The notes below the pieces were generated by a model that did no database searches, was not told where the DNA came from, and was given only the letters and a program-made list of their open reading frames with translations. A stretch of DNA of 64,000 bases from Acinetobacter guillouiae CIP 63.46 (GTDB lineage Bacteria > Pseudomonadota > Gammaproteobacteria > Pseudomonadales > Moraxellaceae): contig NZ_KB849281.1 of the NCBI RefSeq assembly GCF_000368145.1, forward strand, positions 197,712 to 261,711. Reading direction: 5' to 3'. Positions 47,093-56,412 of this stretch are shown here, piece by piece (position 1 is the stretch's first letter; the number at the start of each line of letters is the position of its first letter). A program made the translations under genes and the position numbers.

Positions 47093-47119
47093 GAGGCAAA
47101 GAGGCAAAGAGGCAAAGAG
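47093..47119. repeat. Short tandem repeat, GAGGCAAA x3
   Basis: Three exact copies of the 8-base unit GAGGCAAA (47093-47116), then GAG. It lies about 115 bases upstream of the small secreted-protein gene at 47236. Units of 8 bases can change number by slippage, which would alter spacing in a promoter region if one lies here. Confidence 0.75.
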
Positions 47120-47235
47120 TCATTTTATCTTCACTATTACTTTTTTATTTTCCAGAAACAGTTACACTTTCAAAAGAAATCTTTGCTGTTATTACTTTAA
47201 AAACATTAATCTACTGCTCAAAACTCAAGGTCAAA

Positions 47236-47703
47236 ATGAAAATATCTATCCTAACTCTCTCAACACTTGTCCTTTTCACAACTACAACTTTTGCAGAAAC
47301 GAAAGTTAATGTTCCTTCAAAAGAAGCCAACTTGATTTTTAAAGCAGCAGGTTTTGCAAAAACAAAGCATGGTTGGGAAGGAAAATGCGAAACGGGTGAA
47401 ATTACTGTATATCGAGATTTAAATAACGATGGGCTAAATGATGCTGTTATTTCAGACTACAGCAGTATGTGTTATGGCAATACAGGCGTGGGATACCACC
47501 TTATTGCACAACAGCAAAATGGGAAATGGAAAACTATTTTTGAAAACGCGGGTATACCGACTTTTCTAAAAAGCACAGGCAAAGATGGTTGGCCTGATAT
47601 TGAAAATGGAGGTCCAGGTTTATGTTTTGCGGTATATCGTTGGGATGGTAAAAGTTATGAGCTAAATCGCTATGAGTATCAGGGTAAAGCTTGTGAACTA
47701 TAA
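47236..47703 (+). CDS. Small secreted protein with Asp-rich calcium-like loop
   Basis: This 155-residue protein has a clear signal peptide (cleavage near TTFA, residue 20) and four Cys residues in the mature part, suited to disulfides in the periplasm. YRDLNNDGLNDAVISDY (about 60-76) is an FG-GAP or dockerin-like DxNxDGxxD calcium-binding loop. AAGG lies 5 bases before the ATG. No family function is recognised. Confidence 0.65.
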   Translation: MKISILTLSTLVLFTTTTFAETKVNVPSKEANLIFKAAGFAKTKHGWEGKCETGEITVYRDLNNDGLNDAVISDYSSMCYGNTGVGYHLIAQQQNGKWKTIFENAGIPTFLKSTGKDGWPDIENGGPGLCFAVYRWDGKSYELNRYEYQGKACEL

Positions 47704-47794
47704 ATAAAGCATCTTTAAGCTGATTGATGATGAAGTTGAATTGACTAATGATTTGTTTTCATGAGATAAAAGCTTCATTTAATGTGGAGTTTTT

Positions 47795-49096
47795 ATGGAT
47801 TTTAATAAATTAAAAATAGACAGCTCAAGAGCTATCTGCGAATATTTTGATTTCTTTAAAAATAATACGCTTGATTTTCAAACTGCTGTTAGCTTAGGAG
47901 GTTTTGCCACTCTTAGTGATATAAGCTATGGTTTTTCAAAAGAAGTATCTCTTGATTGGACTTTATTTTTAACATCTATATTAAAAAAAACTAATCTAAT
48001 TTATTTAATAGCTTTAGAAACTATCGACAAAAAGATGAAAGAAATATTTAAAGAATATTTAAAAAGCAAAAATTTAGATATTTTTACCGAGTTTAAAAAA
48101 GTTATTTCAGAATTAAAAATTTACAGCAATCAAACTAACTTTTTTTATTTTGTCGTTCAAGGCTTACATTGTGATGAGATGTATTCCTTTGGAAATTTGA
48201 CTATAGGAAATTTTAATCAAAAAGGGCTTAAGCTTTCTTTTTCTAAAAAAATAAATAAAAATATTAAACTAGTTGAAAATGAGCGGAAGAAAAATGGGAC
48301 TTTCAATCCCGAAGATATATTTTTAGTAGAACTTAAAAAAACAATAAAAAAATATAAAGATAAACTAGTTATTGAAATTTCTAACCCTGGTGATCCGTTG
48401 ATAGCTAAAGAAAAAAGTAAAAAAGATGCTGAAGAGTTTATTAATCAAATTATTTTCATTGCTCATATATCAATGCCTTATAAGTTCCACATTCAATTAA
48501 CCGCTGATAATAGTAAGCAAAGCATAGAACCATTATGTTTAAATTATGAAGCAATGAGTACCAGCGCATTAAATAATGAAATTTTTTATAAAATAAATTT
48601 TAATTTATCAGAGAATAACACAGATAATCCAAGCAATATTGGTTCAAAATTTAGAGACTTATGCTTCCCTATATTAACGACTGAATTTAAAAATGAATTA
48701 TTAGATAAATTGCGTACTTCCATAAATTGGTATAGTGCATCAATTAAGTCAGAAAGCATGAACGAAAGTTTTTTATTCTGTGCAATTGGAATGGAGGCAT
48801 TATTAACTACTGGTAGAGACTCAATTACGAAAGTATTATCGGAAAATACTGCTTTTCTAATAGGAAAAAAAGACATCGAAAGTAGGAAACAAATATACTC
48901 TACCATGTGTAACTTATATGCGCATCGTAGCGGAATAGCTCATGGTGGGAACATAAACATTGAAACCAAAGACTTAAAACAAATAAGATATTATCTTGCC
49001 ATGTGTATAATTAAAATAATAATAAAAATTAAAAACAATGAAATAAATTCGAATCAAGATTTAATCACATTCTTTGAAAACCAAAAATTCGGATAA
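47795..49096 (+). CDS. AT-rich gene encoding a HEPN-motif protein, possible defence RNase
   Basis: This 433-residue protein is of unknown family overall. Near the C-terminus, after a helical region (about 310-375, SINWYSASIKSE and CAIGMEALL), it carries RSGIAHGG with Arg378 and His383, the RX4H motif of HEPN ribonucleases such as ApeA-type and other abortive-infection proteins. The coding sequence is very AT-rich, with long Lys/Ile/Asn stretches, unlike neighbours, which suggests transfer. GGAG lies 6 bases before the ATG. No antitoxin gene is adjacent on the same strand. Toxin or phage defence is an inference. Confidence 0.6.
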   Translation: MDFNKLKIDSSRAICEYFDFFKNNTLDFQTAVSLGGFATLSDISYGFSKEVSLDWTLFLTSILKKTNLIYLIALETIDKKMKEIFKEYLKSKNLDIFTEFKKVISELKIYSNQTNFFYFVVQGLHCDEMYSFGNLTIGNFNQKGLKLSFSKKINKNIKLVENERKKNGTFNPEDIFLVELKKTIKKYKDKLVIEISNPGDPLIAKEKSKKDAEEFINQIIFIAHISMPYKFHIQLTADNSKQSIEPLCLNYEAMSTSALNNEIFYKINFNLSENNTDNPSNIGSKFRDLCFPILTTEFKNELLDKLRTSINWYSASIKSESMNESFLFCAIGMEALLTTGRDSITKVLSENTAFLIGKKDIESRKQIYSTMCNLYAHRSGIAHGGNINIETKDLKQIRYYLAMCIIKIIIKIKNNEINSNQDLITFFENQKFG

Positions 49097-49212
49097 AATC
49101 ATTTCAAAATTTCCTAAGTTCCCTCAAAAATAAAAGTATAATTAAATTATGAGAGAGCTATTTATCTAGATACTTTTCACTCAATGTTTAGCAGTATTTT
49201 ATTCATTGCTCA

Positions 49213-50049
49213 TCATTTACTTCTAAACCAATAATCCCATTTCTCACGATCAACTCCAAACTGTCCTTGCCACCATCGTGTTGGATAGTTCACATCATCA
49301 TTTCTAATCGGTCGATGCTCTCTTTCTGGATATGTCACATATTTATCTGCATAGCCAAAATGCTTGTCATCATGCAAAATACCAATCACTCCAAAAATCT
49401 CTAAAAGCCCCAAACGCTCATCGTCATTGGACTTGAGTGCTTTAGAAATACTCTTTTTAAGTTGAGCTATTCTGTCATTGGGTTGAGCTGTCTCTATTAT
49501 CGTTTTGAGTTCATTTAGAATGCTGTAATCTTCATCGCTTGGTTCAACGACAGGAAATTTAAGAAATTGTTCCAAATCAAATAAAACAGAAATCAAATTG
49601 TCTGTACAGCTTCCATGTTTGTATTTAAAGAAATTGAGTGTATTAAACTCAATGAGTCTTTCAAACTCATACGTATATAGCCCACAAACTGCACATATAT
49701 TTGAGTTTGGTTCTGGACTGGAAACAAAGTCATGTTCAATCAAACTTTTACCAATACAGTAACTTGATAAAAAAGATCGATACTCCAATCGTCTTGTACT
49801 TAGACTGTAAATAAATGCATCCACCACAGATTGCTTTTCAATTTGATTAACTGCTGTTTTTATTCTTCGACAGATTTCATTGTGACTTATTTTTTCTTGT
49901 TCAAACATAACGGAATGGCTTTTTGCATATTCAAACTCATCTTCAGTAATGAATTGCATGTATGTATCCCAATAAAACCAGCTCTCTAAATTTTGATCCT
50001 GCGAGCTTTTAATAGTTTTAAGTAAAATTTTGACTGCTTTCTTGTCCAT
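49213..50049 (-). CDS. Hypothetical protein with CXXC and a Trp-rich tail
   Basis: This 278-residue soluble protein of unrecognised family has CAVCG (about 119-123) in the middle, which could bind zinc, and ends with a conserved-looking run of aromatics (YPTRWWQGQFGVDREKW). No signal peptide or membrane span. It is convergent with the HEPN-motif gene, with a 116-base gap lacking a clear terminator. It may belong to the same accessory segment. No strong ribosome site. Function unknown. Confidence 0.5.
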   Translation of the reverse strand: MDKKAVKILLKTIKSSQDQNLESWFYWDTYMQFITEDEFEYAKSHSVMFEQEKISHNEICRRIKTAVNQIEKQSVVDAFIYSLSTRRLEYRSFLSSYCIGKSLIEHDFVSSPEPNSNICAVCGLYTYEFERLIEFNTLNFFKYKHGSCTDNLISVLFDLEQFLKFPVVEPSDEDYSILNELKTIIETAQPNDRIAQLKKSISKALKSNDDERLGLLEIFGVIGILHDDKHFGYADKYVTYPEREHRPIRNDDVNYPTRWWQGQFGVDREKWDYWFRSK

Positions 50050-50111
50050 GTTTATTTATCTATTCACTTAAATTTTTTAATTCAACATCTTACATATATC
50101 ATGATAATGAT

Positions 50112-50606
50112 TTATCCCACTCTACGCTCAGGTTCATACTGATGAATAAAGACCGTATATGTATCGGCAGGATGAACCACCTGAGCATGATGTAAAGCAT
50201 GCGCAATATTGCCTCTGTGGTATGTTCCATGATTGATGATATGAAAGAGGATCTCTTCTATTGATAGGCTACCCGTTTTTTTATCTATAAATTGAAAATG
50301 AATAATTTCTGCAAGTTGATCCAATTGAATATTTTGTACAAATTCAATAAACCATAAATGTGATTCAGCAATTCGATGTCTAAGTTCATCTAAGGATGGT
50401 AAAAATTCTGTATTGGTTTGACTGTGCAACGCTTTTTTGTTTTCTAGCCGAGATCTAAATAACTCTTCGACAATGATCATATGATTGAATTGTTGCTTGG
50501 CAAAATTATAATCTTCTAAATATTGCACTTGATCAATTTGATCTATGGCTTTAAATAAGCGCTGATCTGACCATTGTTTATATAAAAAGAGTTTTTCAAA
50601 ATTCAT
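50112..50606 (-). CDS. DinB-family protein
   Basis: This 164-residue four-helix DinB-like protein has a His in KQQFNHMIIVEELF and HIINHGTYHRG (about 127-137) forming the usual three-His metal site. Many such proteins are thiol-dependent metalloenzymes of unknown substrate. AGG lies 8 bases before the ATG. It has the same direction as the 49213-50049 gene, 62 bases upstream of it. Confidence 0.8.
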   Translation of the reverse strand: MNFEKLFLYKQWSDQRLFKAIDQIDQVQYLEDYNFAKQQFNHMIIVEELFRSRLENKKALHSQTNTEFLPSLDELRHRIAESHLWFIEFVQNIQLDQLAEIIHFQFIDKKTGSLSIEEILFHIINHGTYHRGNIAHALHHAQVVHPADTYTVFIHQYEPERRVG

Positions 50607-50896
50607 TAAATTGACCTAAGCTTTCTTTGAATCAAATCATCAAGATAACATGCAATCACTGAAAAAACCCGATCTTTTAAATACCTTCAATCACCAATTT
50701 TTTACAGACCAAAACTCAATCTAATTTTAATAATCTAACTTTAAACAAGCTTTCTTGATGCATTCATTCCACTCCCCAAACCCTTTCAATAGTAAGAGGA
50801 GCTGCTTTGAGATTTCTATAATGACTTCAATTGAGTCATGAAGATTCCCACTCCTTTAAACAGAGAAGAAGTCTTGCTCCGTAAAGGTAAAGTGAT

Positions 50897-51418
50897 TTAT
50901 GGACGAATCACACCCAACTTATTCCAAATATCAGGGGTTAAAAAAGTCATCACCAATTTATTTAAGTCGACATATCGCAATACACCCTGTAACTGTTTTT
51001 TCACTTCAGGGTTTTTAATAATATCTTCACCTGTCGTACGACCTAGCTCTTGGAAACTGTCACCTACTGCTTGCACACCTTCAGCTGCAATCACTGCTTT
51101 GGTCTGCGCGGCACACTGTTCTACAATCACCCGTTGTAAAACCTGAGCAAACTTTTGATCGAGTTGTGTTCTTTGCGCATCACTGACATTACTCAATGCT
51201 TTTAGATCGGGGTGTGTAGATAGTGCAGCAAAGGTCCACTGTAATACTGTAGTTTTATCTGTTGCTGTAGTTGCTTTTACCAAACAATCGCTAAGTTGAT
51301 CAACGGTTGGCCCTGCGACAGCAAATTGTGCTGTTCCCATTAATGCCGTCGCCATAAATACAGAACGACCCATATGGGAAAATTTAGAATGCATTGAGGA
51401 GAAAATTTGGCGTGACAT
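50897..51418 (-). CDS. Secreted protein of unknown function
   Basis: This protein of about 173 residues has a basic N-terminus and a hydrophobic signal segment ending QFAVAG, so it is exported. The mature part is helical with two Cys (SDCLVKAT and VEQCAAQT) that could pair. The start is ATG 51418; an in-frame TTG lies two codons upstream. No family recognised; a conserved exported protein of Acinetobacter is plausible. Confidence 0.6.
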   Translation of the reverse strand: MSRQIFSSMHSKFSHMGRSVFMATALMGTAQFAVAGPTVDQLSDCLVKATTATDKTTVLQWTFAALSTHPDLKALSNVSDAQRTQLDQKFAQVLQRVIVEQCAAQTKAVIAAEGVQAVGDSFQELGRTTGEDIIKNPEVKKQLQGVLRYVDLNKLVMTFLTPDIWNKLGVIRP

Positions 51419-51784
51419 AAACAAAGTCCAATTCGAAATTAAATCCTTTGTATCACAAGCGCTACCTGTTCGCCTGTTATGACTCTGTAAACAACCTATA
51501 CTAAAAATAATCTTATTTGCTGTGCTAAACTGGATTCAATATTATGTTGTATTTAAAATAGATAGCTTTGATACATTAAAACTAAAATACTTGCTTAATC
51601 TGTCATCTAGCTCAAACTGATTAAAGATCTAATCTCATGACTCGAATCTTAATCAATAATCCACACCCAAAAACCTACATTTGTTGGGTTTATTGACACA
51701 AAAAACAATCCTCATGGTCATTAGTTCATCAATAGCACATACGTTTTAATAAGATATGCCATAACTGTTTATAGGGAAATATAT
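51419..51784. other. Intergenic region, no gene seen
   Basis: This 366-base divergent gap should hold promoters for the secreted-protein gene and the solute-binding gene. A weak hairpin ACCCAA/TTGGGT (51665-51689) is the only structure noted. Confidence 0.4.
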
Positions 51785-52777
51785 ATGAAAATGGTTCAAA
51801 CTCTCACAATAACTACTTTATTCGCACTTTCGATGCCTGCTTTTGCAAAGCAAGTTGTATGTGTTTTTGATCCGGTTGGTAAAGCAGGTGATGCATATGC
51901 CCTAGCTAAAGATTATGCACTTGAAGCAAAAAATTGGGGTGCTGATATAGATTTAAGAGCCGTTACTGACGAAAGGCTCGCTGCAGAAGACTTAAAAGTG
52001 GGTAAATGTGATGGTGCCATTATCAGTGGTTTACGTGGTCGCCAATTTAATAAATATATTGGCTCCTTAGATGCGATCGGTGCATTAACGGATATGAAAA
52101 CAGCCATTTCAGCCTATAAATTATTATCTTTACCCCGAGCAGCGGAAAAGATGATCAATGGCCCTTATGAAATTGCAGGATTAGGTACAATTGGACCAGC
52201 ATATCTATTTGTAAATGACAAAAATATCAACACATTAGCCAAAGCTGCTGGTAAAAAAATTGGAGTGTTCCGTTATGACGAAGCACAACCAAAATTGGTT
52301 CAACAAGTGGGTGCACAAGCTGTTTCTGTTGATGTCACCAGTGCAGGCGCTAAATTTAACAATCATGAAATTGATATCCTTCCTGCACCGGTTGTTGCAT
52401 TTAAACCCTTTGAGCTCTATAAGGGCTTAGGAGAAAAAGGCGGCATCGTAAAATTCCCACTGACTCAAATTTCGGCCAATTTTATTATTCGCAAAGACAA
52501 ATTCCCTCAAGGCTTTGGACAAAAATCTCGAACTTGGGTCGCAAGCCAATTGGGTAGAACATTTAGCATCGTAGCCAAATATGAAAAAGAAATTCCTGCA
52601 AAATATTGGATGAATATCCCTGCCAATGAACAACTGAACTATATCAAAATGATGCGTGAATCTCGTATTGCACTGACTAAATCAGGTATTTATGATCCAC
52701 AAATGATGAATTTCCTCAAAAAAGTTCGTTGTAAAGAAAATCCGAGTAGTTTTGAATGTTCGTTGAATGATGAATAA
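51785..52777 (+). CDS. Periplasmic solute-binding-like protein (DUF6091 type)
   Basis: This 330-residue protein has a signal peptide ending PAFA (about 21). The mature part has an alpha/beta pattern like extracellular solute-binding proteins, with VGKCDGAIISGLRGRQF and a Cys near the end (KKVRCKENPSSFEC). It resembles a group annotated as putative solute-binding proteins in Acinetobacter and Marinobacter, from memory. No transporter genes are adjacent, so the ligand and partner are unknown. AGGGA lies 8 bases before the ATG. Confidence 0.68.
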   Translation: MKMVQTLTITTLFALSMPAFAKQVVCVFDPVGKAGDAYALAKDYALEAKNWGADIDLRAVTDERLAAEDLKVGKCDGAIISGLRGRQFNKYIGSLDAIGALTDMKTAISAYKLLSLPRAAEKMINGPYEIAGLGTIGPAYLFVNDKNINTLAKAAGKKIGVFRYDEAQPKLVQQVGAQAVSVDVTSAGAKFNNHEIDILPAPVVAFKPFELYKGLGEKGGIVKFPLTQISANFIIRKDKFPQGFGQKSRTWVASQLGRTFSIVAKYEKEIPAKYWMNIPANEQLNYIKMMRESRIALTKSGIYDPQMMNFLKKVRCKENPSSFECSLNDE

Positions 52778-52794
52778 CGCTTTTCATTTATTCG

Positions 52795-52823
52795 GGTGTT
52801 TCACTTCGTTGAGGTGAAACACC
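52795..52823. terminator. Hairpin after the solute-binding gene
   Basis: GGTGTTTCAC pairs with GTGAAACACC around a 9-base loop, followed by TTATT. It lies 17 bases past the stop and 8 bases before the facing lipoprotein gene ends, so it may serve both. Confidence 0.7.
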
Positions 52824-52831
52824 TTATTCCA

Positions 52832-53863
52832 TTACTTAATCTGCTTTAGCATATGTTTAGCAACTGCATGATTTTGATTACCCGCCAAATTCTGCAAAAT
52901 TCGTTTGGCTCGATCTTGCGGATTAGAAAAGCGCTGACTATAACTTGGCACATTGGTTAAACATCTTGCTACCAATACACCTGATTCAGCATAGACATTA
53001 ATTCCACTTGTTCCATGCAAGCGCCCATAATTATAAGCACGTTCAGCATTGTTACAGGCATTGATCTGATTTTGTCCACGTCCTAATTCTTTGCGCGCTG
53101 AAATATATAATTGCATCTGTTGTGACTGCGGTGTTGTTATTGTTTTTTCAGGCTGAGGCTTTTCTTTTACTTCTTCTGCAACTGGGGTGACTGGCTTTTT
53201 TTCTTCCATGACTTTAACAGGGGGAGTTTTTGCTACATTGTTGATAGCAGCATTTTTTGAATTATTCGTTTTTATATCAGTACTTTTTGCATCACTGCTT
53301 TTTGAATGACTATTTTTAGATTTCTTTTCTTGGGCAACTGCCGCCATATTGCTTTTGTTGTTATAGAATTTATTAAGCTCATCCAAAGATAAAACTTTGG
53401 TTTGCAAATTTACAACTCGGGTTCCAGTTTGATCGAGTTTACGTTCAGATAAAGGTTCGATGGATACATACCATTGCTGACCATTACTTTCAATACATTG
53501 GTATGCACCGATCCCCTGTTTAACACTGCTATAAGTATTTAATAATTTTTTTGCCCAAATATCCTTAACCGAACTCATTGTACTTTTTTGCACTTGAGAA
53601 AAATGACCACCTTTGGCGCTACAATAACGGCTTAAATAACTTTTCGGTGTTAAAGACTGCACCTGCTGATCGCTTTGTTTTGATCCCCAATCATAAACAT
53701 ATTCTTTAGATGCGCTATTATTTTCATTAATATTGTGCTTATCAATGAGTTCTTGAGCAGAAGCATATTGTTTAAAAGCATCTGATGTTGATGTATTCAT
53801 GGTTGTACAACCCTGCAATACAAAACCGCCCCCACCCAACAATAAGAATGTTTTTAAATTCAC
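52832..53863 (-). CDS. Lipoprotein of unknown function
   Basis: This 343-residue protein has a lipobox LQGC with the Cys at residue 19, so it is lipid-anchored. A Lys/Ser/Asn/Thr-rich, then Pro/Glu/Lys-rich linker (about 178-248) separates two folded parts. The C-terminal region carries NACNNAERAYNYGRL and VARCLTNV with Cys residues. The start is GTG 53863 and no strong ribosome site is seen. Outer-membrane placement is likely because Thr follows the Cys. No family recognised. Confidence 0.65.
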   Translation of the reverse strand: MNLKTFLLLGGGGFVLQGCTTMNTSTSDAFKQYASAQELIDKHNINENNSASKEYVYDWGSKQSDQQVQSLTPKSYLSRYCSAKGGHFSQVQKSTMSSVKDIWAKKLLNTYSSVKQGIGAYQCIESNGQQWYVSIEPLSERKLDQTGTRVVNLQTKVLSLDELNKFYNNKSNMAAVAQEKKSKNSHSKSSDAKSTDIKTNNSKNAAINNVAKTPPVKVMEEKKPVTPVAEEVKEKPQPEKTITTPQSQQMQLYISARKELGRGQNQINACNNAERAYNYGRLHGTSGINVYAESGVLVARCLTNVPSYSQRFSNPQDRAKRILQNLAGNQNHAVAKHMLKQIK

Positions 53864-54078
53864 CGGACATTTCTCAATTATATTTATGCATAAAAATATC
53901 TTAAAATGCCCAAAACAACAAACTTATTACATTGAATTTATTAACTATTTATCGAAATAAAGTGATAAGAGAATCACATAAAAAATGATTAGAGATAATC
54001 AATTAAGTTAAAACTTAAAAAGCTCTATCTAAACATCTATTCCACTGCCATTTTTTATACGACATGTGAAAAAATATA

Positions 54079-54117
54079 AAAAGCCTGCCAAGTGTTGATA
54101 CGGCTTGGCAGGCTTTT
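54079..54117 (-). terminator. Terminator of the M13 peptidase gene
   Basis: AAAAGCCTGCCAAG and CTTGGCAGGCTTTT form a perfect 14-base stem with an 11-base loop. T-rich sequence follows on the minus strand. It lies about 12 bases past the stop. Confidence 0.88.
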
Positions 54118-54128
54118 AGGTCAGATTA

Positions 54129-56201
54129 TTACCAAATGGTCACGCGTTTATTGGCAGGTAAATACATTTTATCGCCCTGCTGAATATGAAAAGCATCATA
54201 AAATGGTGCTTGATTTAGCAAGGTAGCATTGCCACGAACTTTATCAGGTGAATGCGGATCTCTTTTTAAGAATTCAACTTGCATTGCATCAGTAATTTTA
54301 GAACGCCATGCTTGTGCCCAACCAATATAAAAGCGTTGTTCACCTGTTAAATTATCCAACACTGGCGCAGCCTTGCCATTTAAAGACAGTTGATAAGCTT
54401 TATAAGCAATCGCCAACCCAGAGTTATCAGCAATATTTTCGCCTAAGGTTAACTCACCATTGACATGATAACCTTTGATTGGCTCATAAGCGTTATATTG
54501 AGCAACCAAGGTATTGGTTTTTTCTTTAAATTTTCGATGGTCTTCTGCCGTCCACCAATTTTTCATATTGCCCAATTCATCAAACTGACTGCCTTGGTCA
54601 TCAAAGCCATGACTGATCTCATGTCCGATAATTGCCCCAATCGCACCATAGTTCACTGCATCATCGGCATCCATATCAAAGAATGGAGGTTGTAAAATTG
54701 CTGCTGGAAAGACAATTTCATTTAATGAAGCGTTGTAATACGCATTGATGGTTTGCGGTGTCATGCCCCATTCATCACGATCAACAGGCTTGCCCAATTT
54801 ATTCAAGGCATATTGATGTTCAAATTCACGTGAACGGATCACATTTCCAATCAAGTCATTATTTTTGATTTCTAAAGCAGAATAATCACGCCATTTGTTT
54901 GGATAACCAATTTTCACCGCAAAACTTGCTAACTTTTTCTGCGCCTGAACTTTCGTGGTTGGGCTCATCCAATCCAGTTTGTCTATGCTTTGTGAGTAAG
55001 CTTTCATTAAGTTTTGCACCAAGACTTCCATGCGTTGTTTTTTCTCAGCAGAAAAATACTTTTTCACATAAATCTGGCCCAAACTTTCACCTAAAGTTCC
55101 CTCAACCAATTGCACACCGCGCTTCCAACGTGGTTTCTGTTCCTTGATTTCTCTGAGCTGTTTGCTATAAAAATCAAAGCTGTTATCGACAAAAGCTTGA
55201 CTAAGCAATGATGAAAAATCACTGACTAAATGAAATTTAAAATAAGCTTTCCAAACCTCTAGTGAGGTATTGTCAACAATTGGGCTTAACCCTTTGAAGT
55301 AACTTGGTTGAATGACTTGTATGGTTTTAATCTTATCGGACAATTCTTGTTTTTCTAGATAAGTTTGCCAATCAATTTTTGGACTAAGTTTGGCTAAGTC
55401 TTGTGTTTTATAAATATTATAGAGCTTTGTTACATCACGGTTTTGAACATTACTCCATTGTATCTTGGCGATTTGCGTTTCTAATTTTAAAATCCCTTGT
55501 GCATGCTGTACTGCTTGCTTGTCTCCAGCTAGGCTTAAAGTTTTTTCAATATACTTTAAATATTGAGAACGGATTTTCTTAAATTTGGCATCATTTTTTA
55601 AATAATAATCACGATCAGGTAACCCTAAACCACTTTGCCCAAGCATTGCCACCATTTCAGTTGAGTTTTTCATGTCTTGGTCAATACCCACATCAAAAGG
55701 GCTGGTTACACCAATACGTGAAAAATGTGCGGCCAATTGCGCAATATCTTTTTTGCTTTTCAATGCATCAACATTGGTAATTTCCGCTTGAATCGGCTGA
55801 ATACCCAATGCTTCAATACTTTTTTCATCCATAAAATTGGCATATAGACTTGCCACTTTTTGCTCTGAACTTCCTTCCACCAATTGCTGTTTTGAAAGCT
55901 CATCGACAATATCATGCAATTGTTTTAATGATTCTTCATGCAAAATATCAAAAGTTCCCCAACGTGATTTATCCGCAGGAATTTCGGTATTTTTCAACCA
56001 TCCTCCATTTACATGTTGATAAAAATCATCATTTCCTTTTACATTTTGATCAAAATATTGATGATCAATCCCCGATTTTTTTTGATCTTTCACAATAGCT
56101 GAAGTGGTTTGAGTGATTTGCCCTGTTGTTTCAGCCCATACTGGTGCAGATGACAACATGATTGCAGATGCTAAAACACTTTTTACAAATCCAAGTTTCA
56201 A
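54129..56201 (-). CDS. M13-family zinc metallopeptidase (neprilysin/PepO-like)
   Basis: This 690-residue secreted peptidase has an M13 N-domain (about 50-420) and a catalytic domain with GHEISHGFDDQG and the downstream ENIADNSG supplying the Glu ligand. NAYYNASLNEIVFPAAIL is the substrate-binding segment. The start is set at TTG 56201 because GAGG lies 8 bases upstream and this yields a clean signal peptide (KSVLASAIMLSSAPVWA). A longer frame to 56282 lacks both. It degrades peptides in the periplasm or outside. It stands alone. Confidence 0.92.
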   Translation of the reverse strand: MKLGFVKSVLASAIMLSSAPVWAETTGQITQTTSAIVKDQKKSGIDHQYFDQNVKGNDDFYQHVNGGWLKNTEIPADKSRWGTFDILHEESLKQLHDIVDELSKQQLVEGSSEQKVASLYANFMDEKSIEALGIQPIQAEITNVDALKSKKDIAQLAAHFSRIGVTSPFDVGIDQDMKNSTEMVAMLGQSGLGLPDRDYYLKNDAKFKKIRSQYLKYIEKTLSLAGDKQAVQHAQGILKLETQIAKIQWSNVQNRDVTKLYNIYKTQDLAKLSPKIDWQTYLEKQELSDKIKTIQVIQPSYFKGLSPIVDNTSLEVWKAYFKFHLVSDFSSLLSQAFVDNSFDFYSKQLREIKEQKPRWKRGVQLVEGTLGESLGQIYVKKYFSAEKKQRMEVLVQNLMKAYSQSIDKLDWMSPTTKVQAQKKLASFAVKIGYPNKWRDYSALEIKNNDLIGNVIRSREFEHQYALNKLGKPVDRDEWGMTPQTINAYYNASLNEIVFPAAILQPPFFDMDADDAVNYGAIGAIIGHEISHGFDDQGSQFDELGNMKNWWTAEDHRKFKEKTNTLVAQYNAYEPIKGYHVNGELTLGENIADNSGLAIAYKAYQLSLNGKAAPVLDNLTGEQRFYIGWAQAWRSKITDAMQVEFLKRDPHSPDKVRGNATLLNQAPFYDAFHIQQGDKMYLPANKRVTIW

Positions 56202-56412
56202 AGCGATATCCTCAATTCTATTTCTAAGGTTTGATTTTAAAACAATAATAGTAATCTTGAGCTCAGGCTTTATGTGTAGCAAAAATGCAATGATTCATTG
56301 ATTTTGTTTTAAAGATAGAGTTTCAAAGCATAAATTATTCCAAAACAGCTCAAACATTCAAAATATATAAATCCACTTATTTCGTTAGAGCTTTAGCAAA
56401 TCAACCTATAAA

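Noticed and set aside
47093-47119. Possible CRISPR array
   Set aside because: The unit is 8 bases in direct tandem with no spacers.
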